A stretch of DNA of 64,000 nucleotides from Salinicoccus albus DSM 19776 (lineage in GTDB: Bacteria > Bacillota > Bacilli > Staphylococcales > Salinicoccaceae), in NCBI RefSeq assembly GCF_000385175.1, contig NZ_ARQJ01000028.1, forward strand, positions 103,902 through 167,901. Reading direction: 5' to 3'. Shown piece by piece: positions 1 to 8,759 of the stretch; the stretch's first letter is position 1, and the number at the start of each line of letters is the position of its first letter. Position numbers and translations under genes: made by a program. The notes beneath the pieces are model-generated. The model saw nothing but the letters and a program-made list of their open reading frames with translations, did no database searches and had not been told where the DNA came from.

Positions 1-524
1 ATATCTGATTGTTCCATGGCCATTTGACGGATTAAGCTTTCATCCTGATAAGTCTGCTGGTGACAGTACTCTGAACATTGCCACAATCCGTATTCTCCTT
101 GAATACGAAACACCTTATTCATATCGAAATCGGCCGCATAAAATGCATTATCAGCATTCGTTGTAATAATATGATAGTTTTTATCCGATATTATCTGACG
201 CAGGTCAACATATGCCTGGCCGGTTGGCTGATCAAAGAAATTCAACAAACTAAAGCGGCTTTTAAAAGCCCAATATTCCCGTTCATCTTCAAAATCAAAG
301 AGACTGGCCTGTAACATATCGAAGAAACGATACTTCGCGATAAAATCAGGAAAAGCATCCGTAAACCGTTTCCCTACATATGTAAATCCAGCCGCTGCAG
401 ACATTCCTGCACCGATCCCGATGACAATTGCTTCAGCTTCTTCTATTAATTGATGAAGTAAATCCGGTTGTGACAGGGATGATCCCATCGGTAGTGTCTG
501 CCAATGTGTCTTTATCTGTTCCAT
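1..524 (-). CDS. SirTM-type sirtuin (protein ADP-ribosyltransferase), partial
   Basis: N-terminal ~174 residues of a macrodomain-linked (class M) sirtuin; the C-terminus lies beyond base 1. The start ATG at 524 follows an AGGAG that overlaps the stop region of the macrodomain gene. Visible are the Rossmann NAD motif [12 protein letters not shown] and the segment [13 protein letters not shown], which replaces the TQNxD/H of deacetylase sirtuins. By family knowledge SirTM mono-ADP-ribosylates a lipoylated GcvH-L carrier and the partner macrodomain protein reverses it, probably in the oxidative-stress response. Gene order (GcvH-L, macrodomain, SirTM) is the known one. The zinc and catalytic regions cannot be assessed because the gene is cut by the window edge. 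Confidence 0.88.
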   Translation of the reverse strand, partial: MEQIKTHWQTLPMGSSLSQPDLLHQLIEEAEAIVIGIGAGMSAAAGFTYVGKRFTDAFPDFIAKYRFFDMLQASLFDFEDEREYWAFKSRFSLLNFFDQPTGQAYVDLRQIISDKNYHIITTNADNAFYAADFDMNKVFRIQGEYGLWQCSEYCHQQTYQDESLIRQMAMEQSD

Positions 525-533
525 AACGATCTC

Positions 534-1328
534 CTATTCTTTCATCCCTAATAATGTTTGATAAATATATAAATCCTCATCCTTAAACACATTAAAGATA
601 ACGTTAAGTGCTGATCCGCTATCATTTAAATATTCACGGGTAGTCTGAACGGCAATCTCAGCTGCACGTTTGTTCGGGAAATTAAATTCACCTGTGGAAA
701 TGCAGCAAAAAGCGATGGTACTTTGTCCATGCTCATCAGCCAGGGCCAGACAAGAACGATAAGACGAAGCCAATAATTTTTCCTTTAGAGGCGAGACGCC
801 ACGCGCGTCAATATAAGGCCCGACTGTATGAATGATATTGTCCGCCGGCAAATTGTAAGCTTTTGTCATTTTTGCTTTACCCATCGGCTCTCTCCGCCCT
901 TGTGCTTTGATCACTGCATCACATTCTAACCGCAATTCGACACCGGCACGTGTATGTATAATATTGTCAATACACTCATGATTGGCTTGCGTACAGCCCA
1001 GGAAATCACTATTGGCTGCATTGACAATCACATCTGCCGCCAGACTGGTAATGTCGCCTTGCCACACATAAATTTGCGGCGCTGCTGCTTCCAAATCATT
1101 CAAAGCAGTTAATGGCCTTTCAGTATTCCACTGCGTTAAGAAGGCATCTTGCACCGTTATAAATTCATCTGTGACCGGTTCAGGGGGGCGGACGTTACAC
1201 AGCCCCCGAAATAATGCTAATTTTTCCTGTGCAGTATTCCTTTTGGGCTGAACCACTGTCCTCGTCGCACCTGTCTTTTCGTTCAATAAATAGTCAGTCA
1301 GATAATCTAATCTCGCTTCCTGATCCAT
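534..1328 (-). CDS. Macrodomain protein-ADP-ribose hydrolase
   Basis: A 264-residue protein with an N-terminal extension (~1-80) typical of the SirTM-linked macrodomains, then a macrodomain. Motifs seen are DVIVNAANSDFLGC (ADP-ribose binding loop), IHTVGP, and CCISTGEFNFPNKRAA (the second phosphate-binding loop). Known relatives in Staphylococcus and Streptococcus are zinc-containing and remove ADP-ribose from GcvH-L. Start ATG has AGGGG about 6 nt upstream. It sits 12 nt after gcvH-L and 9 nt before sirTM, so one operon. Cytosolic. The assignment is strong from motifs plus context; the zinc ligands were not traced individually. Confidence 0.93.
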   Translation of the reverse strand: MDQEARLDYLTDYLLNEKTGATRTVVQPKRNTAQEKLALFRGLCNVRPPEPVTDEFITVQDAFLTQWNTERPLTALNDLEAAAPQIYVWQGDITSLAADVIVNAANSDFLGCTQANHECIDNIIHTRAGVELRLECDAVIKAQGRREPMGKAKMTKAYNLPADNIIHTVGPYIDARGVSPLKEKLLASSYRSCLALADEHGQSTIAFCCISTGEFNFPNKRAAEIAVQTTREYLNDSGSALNVIFNVFKDEDLYIYQTLLGMKE

Positions 1329-1340
1329 AGCCTGCCCCTA

Positions 1341-1688
1341 TTATGAAATATATCTTTTAACTTCTTCTAGTTGGTTGAATGCTTCCTCATCAACATCCGT
1401 TAATGTAATGATCCAATTTTCTTCTGCTTTCGCTGAATTTAAAAGCGCCGGTTCATTGATTAATGCTTCATTTCGTTTAACAATTTTACCGGCTAACGGG
1501 GAATCCAATTCAAGCACAGTTTTTGAAGCTTCTACACTTAGAATGAGATCACCGGCCTCAATTGTATCAGCATCTGTATATTCAACGAATCCTGAAGTAC
1601 CAATATCATCTTGCAACTCTGGTGTCATGCTTAACGTGTAATCATCGCCATTTTTTTCAATAAATAAAAATTCACCACGTTTTTTCAT
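1341..1688 (-). CDS. GcvH-like lipoyl-carrier protein (GcvH-L)
   Basis: A 115-residue glycine-cleavage-H-like carrier, slightly shorter than housekeeping GcvH (~125). The lipoylation loop is [16 protein letters not shown], with the acceptor Lys at about residue 56. In SirTM operons this protein, not the housekeeping GcvH, is lipoylated and then ADP-ribosylated. It is the first gene of the minus-strand operon; SD AAGAGGG lies 7-8 nt before the ATG. The dedicated lipoate-protein ligase LplA2 normally found nearby is not in this window and may lie beyond its left edge. Confidence 0.93.
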   Translation of the reverse strand: MKKRGEFLFIEKNGDDYTLSMTPELQDDIGTSGFVEYTDADTIEAGDLILSVEASKTVLELDSPLAGKIVKRNEALINEPALLNSAKAEENWIITLTDVDEEAFNQLEEVKRYIS

Positions 1689-1856
1689 TAGAAATCCCTC
1701 TTTCTTATTTAAATTTAGTCATAATGCATATTATCATCAGTTCATTCATTATAACAATTTTAGAGCCTGTATCAAATTGACATCGTTCTCAGCCGGTGAT
1801 AGTTTTGAAGTCACATGAACAATTACATTTACTGATAGGAATTGGAGACTATGCAA

Positions 1857-3041
1857 ATGAAAACAACGGAGCAATACAGACCTTTATTTGAGTCAATAGC
1901 GCTGCCAAATGGTATTGAATTAGATAATCGTTTTGTCCTTTCACCGATGATCACGAATTCTTCAACCGCTGAAGGTTATGTGACGCAGGAAGACTTGGCA
2001 TATGCAGAACGGCGTGCCGCTTCAGCACCATTACAAATTACAGGTGCTGCTTATATCGAAGAATACGGTCAATTGTTTGAATATGGTTTCAGTATCGATG
2101 ATGACCACAGTATCGAAGGGCTTAAAAAACTCGCCCAAGCAATGAAAAAAGATGGTGCGAAAGCGATTATTCAATTAACTCATGCTGGCCGTTTTTCCAA
2201 AATATCACTTAAAGACTTCGGTGTCGTTTATGGTCCAAGTGAAATGCGTTTAAAAACGCCTGTTGAACATACTGTCTTACCGATGAGCCGACGTAAAATC
2301 AGGCATGTCATCACCCAATATGCTGACGCAACCCGCCGTGCGATTAAAGCCGGGTTTGACGGCGTTGAAATTTCCAGTGCCCAGCGCTTATTAATCCAAG
2401 CGTTCTTCTCTACTTTTTCAAATCAGCGAGATGATGAATACGGCCCGCAGAATATTGACAATCGTTCACGTTTCGGCATCGAAGTAATGGCGGCCGTTCA
2501 GGAAGTCATAGATAAAGAAGCGCCTGCTGACTTTCTTCTCGGGTTTAGAGGCACTCCGGAAGAAACACGCGGCAATAAAATTGGCTACGGTGCAGAAGAT
2601 TTTTTGTATTTCATGGATCGAATCATGGAGGTAGCAAATATCCACTATTTAGCCACTGCGAGCTGGGGCAAGAACATTTATAAGCAAACGATCCGTCAAG
2701 GCAAGTTTAAAGGTGAAATCATGAACGAGAAAGTGTACGAACATATCGGCGGCCGTATTCCTGTAATGGCCACTGGCGGTATCAACTCGCCGGAAAAAGC
2801 ACTGGAAGCTCTCCAATTTTCCGATATGGTCGGTGCGTCTACACCTTTCGTTACCGAACCTGACTTTGTGACCAAATTAAAAGAGGGCCGGGAAGCGGAG
2901 ATTGATTTAGGTCTTCATCCCGAAGAGCTGGCTGATTTAGCAATCCCTGAAAGAGCCTTTAAAGACCTCGTAGAACTGATGGATATCGGCGGATCGCTTT
3001 CAGAGGCTTCCCGTGATGAATTGCGCAAATTGTATGAATAG
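1857..3041 (+). CDS. NADH:flavin oxidoreductase, Old Yellow Enzyme family
   Basis: TIM-barrel FMN enzyme of ~395 residues. It begins with the family's 'LFESIALPNGIELDNRFVLSPM' type segment, followed by ITGAAYIEEYGQ and QLTHAGR, and later ATGGINSPEKALEAL (phosphate-binding barrel end). Such OYE-like reductases are regular companions of SirTM/GcvH-L operons, which supports a redox role tied to the lipoyl carrier. Start choice: GGAG at 1844-1847 is 9 nt from the ATG at 1857; the ATG at 1851 and TTG at 1842 are too close to it. Transcribed divergently from gcvH-L, sharing a ~160-nt promoter region, and ends at a strong hairpin. Confidence 0.88.
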   Translation: MKTTEQYRPLFESIALPNGIELDNRFVLSPMITNSSTAEGYVTQEDLAYAERRAASAPLQITGAAYIEEYGQLFEYGFSIDDDHSIEGLKKLAQAMKKDGAKAIIQLTHAGRFSKISLKDFGVVYGPSEMRLKTPVEHTVLPMSRRKIRHVITQYADATRRAIKAGFDGVEISSAQRLLIQAFFSTFSNQRDDEYGPQNIDNRSRFGIEVMAAVQEVIDKEAPADFLLGFRGTPEETRGNKIGYGAEDFLYFMDRIMEVANIHYLATASWGKNIYKQTIRQGKFKGEIMNEKVYEHIGGRIPVMATGGINSPEKALEALQFSDMVGASTPFVTEPDFVTKLKEGREAEIDLGLHPEELADLAIPERAFKDLVELMDIGGSLSEASRDELRKLYE

Positions 3042-3062
3042 TTCCGGACAGCATTAGAAAAA

Positions 3063-3106
3063 TTGGGCTGCCTTTCTCCAATTAATTTTGGAGGAAAGGC
3101 AGCCCA
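3063..3106. terminator. Terminator hairpin between convergent genes
   Basis: Arms TTGGGCTGCCTTTC and GAAAGGCAGCCCAA, with further CCAA/TTGG pairing and one bulged base, around an ATTAATT loop. It lies between the convergent OYE gene and the membrane-protein gene and can serve both strands; the following T tract on the plus strand is weak. Confidence 0.75.
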
Positions 3107-3163
3107 AGAAGGTGTTTTATCTTTGTCTCATTTCGCTAGGTCAGTCTTAATCATCACTTTTTT

Positions 3164-4339
3164 CTACGCTTGCGGATCATCTGCTTTCTCCCTCTGTTCC
3201 TGTATTGCTTCATGGCGTTTCTGTTGCCGGTAACCGTAGGTGCTGTTGAGTATGACTTCCTTGTTTTCAAGCGCGGAGCCGATGGCACCAATGATTGTGG
3301 CAATGCTGGCACCAAGCCAGGACACATACAGGTAGTTGCCAAAAGTGGCTTCTGAAGATATATTGGATGTTACCTGTTCAGGCGGGATGAGGATGAGTGT
3401 CGTCAGTGTAAACATGATGAACAGAATACCATAATACATGACGACAGTCATCAGCAATGTGAAAAATGTTGTGGCATTATAAAGTTTCCTGAGGTATTCG
3501 TGATTTTGTTCTTCTTTTCTTTCCCATAGACCATGGGAAAGAATAATCCACGTGACGAGCGCCAGAATTGAAGCAATGGCCACCAGAACGCCGCGTCCTG
3601 CAGAATATGTGGTGCTAAGCTGCCATAATGTAGGAAATACAAGGGCATAGGATCCGGTAGTGAAGGCAATGATGACAATCTTTGCGAAGGCGGGAAAGAG
3701 CTCCCATGGCCGGTTGGCATAAACCATTCCGGAAACAATCCGTATCTGGCTGCTGCCTTGCGATTTTACGGTGAACCGGACATCGATATCGGCATCATCT
3801 TCAGGGAGTTCCCTTGTTATCGGAGAAAACAACTCCAATAACCGATTGCCGAGCAGTTTTTTCGGATTTTTATTCCTCAATTCTTCATAATCCTCTTCCT
3901 GGGACTGAATATATTCTTCTGCTTCCTGTCGTTCCCTTTCAGAAGAGCCATAGTGCATTTCGTTCATCAGCTGCAGGGAAGCTTCGCGGATACGTTTGTA
4001 TTTTGGCGCAAATCCGAGACCCGGCAGACTGATATATGCCGCATCTGCGTTTTTGAAGACTTCAGCAACTACTGCCTTCTCATTATTGAAGATCGGCAGG
4101 TCAGTCAGCGCAATCACGAAATCCCATTCTTGTTCAAGTTTTCTTGAACGTGAGGTTTTAAGCACTTCCCTGGAATCCGTCGTCCCTCCTGTCAGCGAAT
4201 CTTCATAAAATTCGAGCTGCCATTCATATTTTTCGCTGACATAGTAACCGAGCATTTCAGGAAGCTCCCGGTTCAGCTTCTCCCTGACCTTTTTCGAAAT
4301 GCCGGGTGCTGTAATAATCCCTAGAGTCTGGGTTGTGAT
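3164..4339 (-). CDS. Membrane protein of unknown function, paralogue A (AUC start)
   Basis: Soluble N-terminal half (~1-200) followed by four or five hydrophobic segments (~205-350), such as VIIAFTTGSYALVFPTLW and YLYVSWLGASIATIIGAIG. It is a close tandem paralogue of the next gene; both share LTGGTT, WDFVIA-TDLP, VAEVF and the C-terminal EVILNSTYG motif. No family name recognised. The first in-frame ATG is at 4255, but 28 further upstream residues (ITTQTLGIITAPGIS...) match the paralogue without gaps, and an in-frame TAA lies seven codons before the ATG-free region. The SD AAAGGAG is ~10 nt before an ATC codon at 4339-4337, so initiation at AUC is inferred. Possibly a membrane sensor or stress protein; function unknown. 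Confidence 0.75.
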   Translation of the reverse strand: MTTQTLGIITAPGISKKVREKLNRELPEMLGYYVSEKYEWQLEFYEDSLTGGTTDSREVLKTSRSRKLEQEWDFVIALTDLPIFNNEKAVVAEVFKNADAAYISLPGLGFAPKYKRIREASLQLMNEMHYGSSERERQEAEEYIQSQEEDYEELRNKNPKKLLGNRLLELFSPITRELPEDDADIDVRFTVKSQGSSQIRIVSGMVYANRPWELFPAFAKIVIIAFTTGSYALVFPTLWQLSTTYSAGRGVLVAIASILALVTWIILSHGLWERKEEQNHEYLRKLYNATTFFTLLMTVVMYYGILFIMFTLTTLILIPPEQVTSNISSEATFGNYLYVSWLGASIATIIGAIGSALENKEVILNSTYGYRQQKRHEAIQEQREKADDPQA

Positions 4340-4432
4340 ATATATACATCTCCTTTAATTTAAATAATTTTACGGATTAACTGGAATTCCCTGTGATAAG
4401 CGGGAGGAAACATAATTCAAAAGGTAATAAAT

Positions 4433-4472
4433 AATGCCATCTGATGTTCATGCGGACAAATCAGATGGCATT
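4433..4472 (-). terminator. Terminator of paralogue B
   Basis: Perfect 12-bp arms AATGCCATCTGA / TCAGATGGCATT around a 16-nt loop, just downstream of the gene ending at 4508. On the minus strand the stem is followed by an A/T-rich run rather than a pure T tract. Confidence 0.75.
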
Positions 4473-4507
4473 CATAAGCAATGTTAATTATATTCCCCCG
4501 TGGAATC

Positions 4508-5677
4508 TCAGTATGTTTCTTCATCCTCCCTCTGTTGTTGGATCATCCGATAGCGCCGCTGCTGCCGGTGACCGTAGGTACTGTTGAGTATGACTTCCTT
4601 GTCTTCAAAGGCTGCACCGATTGCACCGATGATTGTGGCGATGCTCGTCCCGATCCATGATACGAGCAGGTAGTGTCCCAAATTGGGGGAAGTGGATATA
4701 TTGTATTCAACCTGTCCAGGCGGCACCAGGACGAGTACAGTAATTGAGAACATGATGAACAGGATAAAGTAATACATGATGACTGTCACAAGTAATGTCA
4801 GGAATGTTGTTGAATTATATAATTTCCTGAGGAAACTACCGTTGGAGGCCCTCTTTCTTTCCCATAAGCCATTGGACACTATCACCCATGCCACAAGTGC
4901 CAGGATGGTCAATATCGAAACCAGGATTCCACGAGTGGCCGAGTAATAGGTGCTCATCTGCCACACTGTTGGAAATATGATGGCGTAGGAGCCGGTGGTG
5001 AATGCGATGATAAGAATTTTCGTGAAGGCGGGGAAAAACGCCCATGGCCGGTTGGCATACACCATTCCCGAAAGCAGCCGGACAAGCCCGCCGATTCGTG
5101 ATTTTGCAGTGAAGCGGACATCGGTGCTGCGATTGTCTTCGGGGACTTCCCGCTCGAGGGGGGAGATGCGCTCGAATATCCGTTTGCCGATCAGCTCTTC
5201 GGCGTCTTTATTTTTTAATTCACTGTACCGGTCCCCTTTTGACTGGAGCCGTTTTTCAGCTTTTTGGCGGTCGCTTTCTGTAGTGCCATAATAGATTTCA
5301 TTCATCAGCTGCAGGATGGATTCACGCATACGCTTATACCTGGGCGCAAATCCGAGCGCCGGCAGGCTGAAGTGTGCTGCATTTTCCTTCCTGAATACTT
5401 CAGCGACAATCGTTTTTTTGTTATGAAAGAGCGGAAGATCGGTGACTGCAATCACAAAATCCCAGTTCTGTTCTTTTTTTCTTTTCCAAGATTCCTCAAG
5501 TACTTCCGCAGAATTAGTTGTGCCCCCGGTCAAAGCATCTTCATAAAATTCCAGTGCCCAGTCTTCCTTTTCACTGACATAGTAATTCAGCATCTCCGGC
5601 AGCTCTTCCATCAGACGTGATACATTTGTTTGAGATATGCCGGGGGCCGTGATGATCCCCAGTGTTTTGATGGTGAT
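4508..5677 (-). CDS. Membrane protein of unknown function, paralogue B (AUC start)
   Basis: Tandem duplicate of the gene at 3164-4339, roughly two-thirds identical by eye along the whole length. Same plan: ~200-residue soluble domain with the LTGGTT and WDFVIAVTDLP motifs, then C-terminal membrane segments ending in a short charged tail. The first in-frame ATG is at 5611 and has no Shine-Dalgarno sequence. Twenty-two upstream codons encode ITIKTLGIITAPGIS..., conserved with paralogue A, and a strong GGAGGTG lies 7 nt before an ATC at 5677-5675; a TGA stop precedes that by two codons. AUC initiation is therefore the best reading. Monocistronic, between a divergent ORF and its own terminator. 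Function not recognised. Confidence 0.75.
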   Translation of the reverse strand: MTIKTLGIITAPGISQTNVSRLMEELPEMLNYYVSEKEDWALEFYEDALTGGTTNSAEVLEESWKRKKEQNWDFVIAVTDLPLFHNKKTIVAEVFRKENAAHFSLPALGFAPRYKRMRESILQLMNEIYYGTTESDRQKAEKRLQSKGDRYSELKNKDAEELIGKRIFERISPLEREVPEDNRSTDVRFTAKSRIGGLVRLLSGMVYANRPWAFFPAFTKILIIAFTTGSYAIIFPTVWQMSTYYSATRGILVSILTILALVAWVIVSNGLWERKRASNGSFLRKLYNSTTFLTLLVTVIMYYFILFIMFSITVLVLVPPGQVEYNISTSPNLGHYLLVSWIGTSIATIIGAIGAAFEDKEVILNSTYGHRQQRRYRMIQQQREDEETY

Positions 5678-5847
5678 GTCTGTTCACCTCCTGCAGATTA
5701 AGATGAAAAATTTCGATTCATATTATTATTACACTGCAGGCTGGCAAGGTAAACATATTTTACCGTGCGGATGATACTTATTTTGTCAGACCGGCCGCTA
5801 TAATATGACAGGGCTGGGAGGAAGGCGACCAGCAGATACAGATAATC

Positions 5848-6225
5848 ATGACCGTGTATTCTTTAAAACTATTAACTACTCTGTTTAGTAGTACTCAGCG
5901 TAGACATAAACGCAGGCGGGAACAATTACGCTTGGAACGCATCGAAAACATCAAAACAGCCACAATCGAGAATCATATTGTGCCGGATCGGGTTTATAAA
6001 CAATTTAAACCCTTCTTCAGTGATGCCCAATTAACCGCCCTCTATAAAACCGCCATCAATAGCCTGAAAACATTTGATCTCGATGCAGAACAACAGTTAG
6101 ACGCCATCATATATGGCATGGAATCACTCGTAAAAGCAATGAAACGCTATCATAAAAACGCAGGGGAACCGGTATACAATAATCATGCTTACTTGAATCG
6201 CACACTGTTTCATAATTGGATTTAA
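5848..6225 (+). CDS. Hypothetical protein, possible replication-protein fragment
   Basis: 125 residues, basic N-terminus (RRHKRRREQLRLER), helical remainder. The end, AYLNRTLFHNW, is reminiscent of the C-terminal region of plasmid/phage replication initiators, and the +1 frame continues past the stop with GFNAEFYDDVYAYTD to 6292, suggesting a frameshifted C-terminus. The ATG is not well spaced from the GGAGG at 5817 (about 26 nt). I do not recognise the family with certainty; a relic of an integrated plasmid or phage gene is a guess. Confidence 0.4.
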   Translation: MTVYSLKLLTTLFSSTQRRHKRRREQLRLERIENIKTATIENHIVPDRVYKQFKPFFSDAQLTALYKTAINSLKTFDLDAEQQLDAIIYGMESLVKAMKRYHKNAGEPVYNNHAYLNRTLFHNWI

Positions 6226-6388
6226 TGCAGAGTTCTATGACGATGTCTATGCCTACACAGACGCAGAAAGTTTTAGAAAAAGTATTTCTTAACCACAGAA
6301 TCCATTGATCTAGAACACAGGAACCCACGTCACCAGATCTACAAATTAGAATTTTAGTCTTCAATATAATAAACAATAAGGTGATTAA

Positions 6389-6550
6389 ATGTTGCAATTG
6401 ATTATCTCTACACTACTTTTAGGCTTATCTTTAGGTTTGTTAGTTGTGTATCTAGTACAAGGCGAAGAGAAATTTAAAAAAATTAATTTTTTCACAATTT
6501 TATTTGTGATACTAGCACTTTCAAACTTTATAGTTAATATTACTTCTTAA
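6389..6550 (+). CDS. Small membrane protein, 53 residues
   Basis: ATG preceded by AAGGTG at 5 nt. The product has two hydrophobic helices (about residues 3-22 and 34-50) separated by a charged linker QGEEKFKKIN. It ends in TAA just before a hairpin that can act as its terminator. Family not recognised. The good ribosome-binding site and clean two-helix topology favour a real gene. AT-rich compared with the genes on either side. Confidence 0.55.
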   Translation: MLQLIISTLLLGLSLGLLVVYLVQGEEKFKKINFFTILFVILALSNFIVNITS

Positions 6551-6615
6551 TTCGGCAGTTCAAGTTTTTGGCACTTAACAAAAGATTCCTAGTAAAAAAT
6601 ATCTATTCCAGTTTC

Positions 6616-6975
6616 CTTTTGGTGTGAACCAACGGCATCCCTAAAAACCCAAAAGCTGTCGGTAGGCTTCTTTGATACCTCACGGTATCTGTCTACCGGC
6701 TTTTTAGTTTATTCAGGGTTGCTTTTCCCACCAAAAGTTTTCTCGGTATAAATGGATCTCCACTGTTTTTCAAGCGCAGGCGAAGGAAAATAACACAGAA
6801 ACGTCGTTTACGGCGTATAAGTGCACCCTCAAGGATTATCCTGCCCCAACGGAGTTTGGTAGTCCAGAGACTTCCTGGGTATGTGTTTCCGTCTGACGGG
6901 CGCGGCCAATCTGCTTTGAAATCTTTGAGGCAGGGGTGTGTTGGTGGAAATCGGTCATTCGTGATCACTCCTATG
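6616..6975 (-). mobile_element. Probable degraded insertion-sequence end
   Basis: No intact gene covers 6551-7057. The minus strand carries a 91-codon open frame (6693-6968) with no recognised domain and an odd composition, followed by two nested hairpins and the phrase GGGATGCCGTTGGTTCAC, which looks like the structured right end of an IS200/IS605-type (tnpB) element. I could not reconstruct a TnpB zinc finger or RuvC motif, so this is weak; another kind of decayed element is equally possible. Confidence 0.25.
6651..6706 (+). terminator. Nested hairpin followed by T run
   Basis: Outer stem CGGTAG/CTACCG (6660-6665, 6693-6698) encloses an inner stem GATACC/GGTATC (6674-6689); on the plus strand it is followed by GGCTTTTT. 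It could terminate the small membrane gene at 6389, or be part of the structured end of a mobile element read from the minus strand. Confidence 0.5.
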
Positions 6976-7057
6976 ATTTCTTTAGTCGGAAAACCATTTT
7001 GAGTGTATCACGAGTGGCCCTTTCTATGTGTCTAGCTTAATTTTACAATCGGCGATA

Positions 7058-8437
7058 TCAATACCGTTTTTCCTTCAGCAGCAACGTCAGACCGAACCCG
7101 GCAAATGCCAGTGCCGCCATAATGGCCAGCGCATAGCTGGTGCCTGTATACATACTCTCTTCAGGGGGCGCATCCATCGCGGCGACTGTAATGCTGATGA
7201 TGGATGTGAGTACGATGATCCCAAATGCCATGGCAAACTGACGGACTGTGTTGACGATGGCAGAGCCGTGGGGGATGTCGATGTCGGCCACTTCTGACAT
7301 GCTGACTGTGACGAGCGGCATGAGGGTGAGTCCGAACCCGCTCATGAACAGGCAGAAATGCACCATGATCCAGTAGGGGGAATCGTTGATGCCGACCGTA
7401 TTAAGCAGTATCAATGATACTGTTGTCAATACGAAGCCGATGATCGCAATCCGCTTGCCGCCATACCGGTCATACAGACTGCCTGAGATGAAGGTAATAA
7501 TGGACAGGATGACCGTCCCCGGGACAAGCAGGAATCCGGAAAGGAATGCGCTGGTCCCCAGCGCATTCTGGGCGAACATCGGCAGAATCGTCTCTGTGGA
7601 TAGCAGAAGCATCATGTTGATGAATATCAGGATGATTGCCAGGCTGAATGTCCGGTTCCTGAACAGATTTAAATTGAGCACTGGTGTCGGGATATCAAAC
7701 TGTCTGCGTATGAAGAATAGGACGCCTGCGATTCCCAATACAATCGGAATGATAGTCACCGGGCTCAGAAGGCCATAAACACTGATATTGCTGAGACCAA
7801 AGATGAAAAATGAAAAGCCGATGGCGGACAGAATTACAGAATGCAGATCCAGCTTTGTTTGTTGTTTCTCGAGGACATTCTTCATGAGAAATATGGCAAG
7901 TATGAATGTAATGATGATAAAGGGCAGCAACACCCAGTGCAGCGACCGCCAATCGAGATAGTCGATGACAATGCCTGAAAGGGAAGGCGCAGTAGCGGGG
8001 GCAACATTTGTAACCGCGCCGAGCAGTCCCATCGCAAAACCTCTCCGATGATAAGGGAAGACGATTAACAGTATCGACTGTACCAGGGGCAGGATGATTC
8101 CTGCCCCGATGGCCTGAATGACCCGCGAGAGTATTAGGACACTGAAGTTCGGCGACCAGCCCCCGATGATCGTGCCGGCCAGCAGACAGGTGACCGCGAA
8201 AATAACGAGTGTTTTGGAAGAAAATGTTGTCGAGAGATAGCCGGACATCGGGATGAATATGATAGTGGTAAGTATGAAAGCGGTCGTCAGCCACTGAACC
8301 TGTGTGGCATTAATATTAAATTCCTCCATGATTGTCGGAAATGCTGTAATCAGAAGGAATTGGTTGAAGGTCAGTAAAAATGCTGCAGAAAGAACTACAG
8401 CAACTACCCCTTTACTCTGTATTCTATCTTGTTTCAT
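7058..8437 (-). CDS. MFS multidrug efflux transporter, DHA2 (EmrB/QacA) family
   Basis: 459 residues, highly hydrophobic, with ~14 predicted membrane segments as in the DHA2 drug:H+ antiporters. Visible are the motif between helices 2 and 3 (PMSGYLSTTFSSKTLVIF) and helix-5 motif C-like residues (LLGAVTNVAPATAPSLSGIVIDYLDWRSLHW). Start chosen at the ATG at 8437 (MKQDRIQSKG), with AGGTG 6 nt upstream; an upstream in-frame extension lacks a ribosome-binding site and homologous character. Substrate cannot be told from sequence. Monocistronic. Confidence 0.85.
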   Translation of the reverse strand: MKQDRIQSKGVVAVVLSAAFLLTFNQFLLITAFPTIMEEFNINATQVQWLTTAFILTTIIFIPMSGYLSTTFSSKTLVIFAVTCLLAGTIIGGWSPNFSVLILSRVIQAIGAGIILPLVQSILLIVFPYHRRGFAMGLLGAVTNVAPATAPSLSGIVIDYLDWRSLHWVLLPFIIITFILAIFLMKNVLEKQQTKLDLHSVILSAIGFSFFIFGLSNISVYGLLSPVTIIPIVLGIAGVLFFIRRQFDIPTPVLNLNLFRNRTFSLAIILIFINMMLLLSTETILPMFAQNALGTSAFLSGFLLVPGTVILSIITFISGSLYDRYGGKRIAIIGFVLTTVSLILLNTVGINDSPYWIMVHFCLFMSGFGLTLMPLVTVSMSEVADIDIPHGSAIVNTVRQFAMAFGIIVLTSIISITVAAMDAPPEESMYTGTSYALAIMAALAFAGFGLTLLLKEKRY

Positions 8438-8592
8438 CCACAACACCTGCCTCTCCGATGAAAGTACATCTATTGTTACATATTGCACATGCCCGGTCAA
8501 AGCAGCCCGTAAATAATATGAATGTTTTACATTTATATTATTTGGGTAAGCAAAATTAAAAGGGGGAAAGATAGGGAACAAGGAGGTTTTTG

Positions 8593-8697
8593 ATGGTGGA
8601 TGGCATTATTATTGCACTAATCATTGGACTTTCGATTATTATGAGTTATATTATCAAAGAAGACATTGATCACAAAAGAAATAATGGCAATTATTAA
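8593..8697 (+). CDS. Small membrane protein, 34 residues
   Basis: A perfect AGGAGG lies 6 nt before ATG. The peptide is one hydrophobic helix (IIIALIIGLSIIMSYII) followed by a charged tail KEDIDHKRNNGNY. A bidirectional terminator follows at 8714. Too short for family assignment, but the ribosome-binding site, helix and terminator make a convincing small gene. Confidence 0.6.
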   Translation: MVDGIIIALIIGLSIIMSYIIKEDIDHKRNNGNY

Positions 8698-8713
8698 TTT
8701 AATATAGATGTAT

Positions 8714-8757
8714 GAACGCGCTGGATGCAGTGATCACCTGTTCCAGGGCGTTCTTTT
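8714..8757. terminator. Bidirectional terminator
   Basis: Arms GAACGC-G-CTGGA and TCCAG-G-GCGTTC, followed by TTTT on the plus strand. It sits between the small membrane gene and the convergent Na+/H+ antiporter gene. Confidence 0.8.
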
Positions 8758-8759
8758 GA

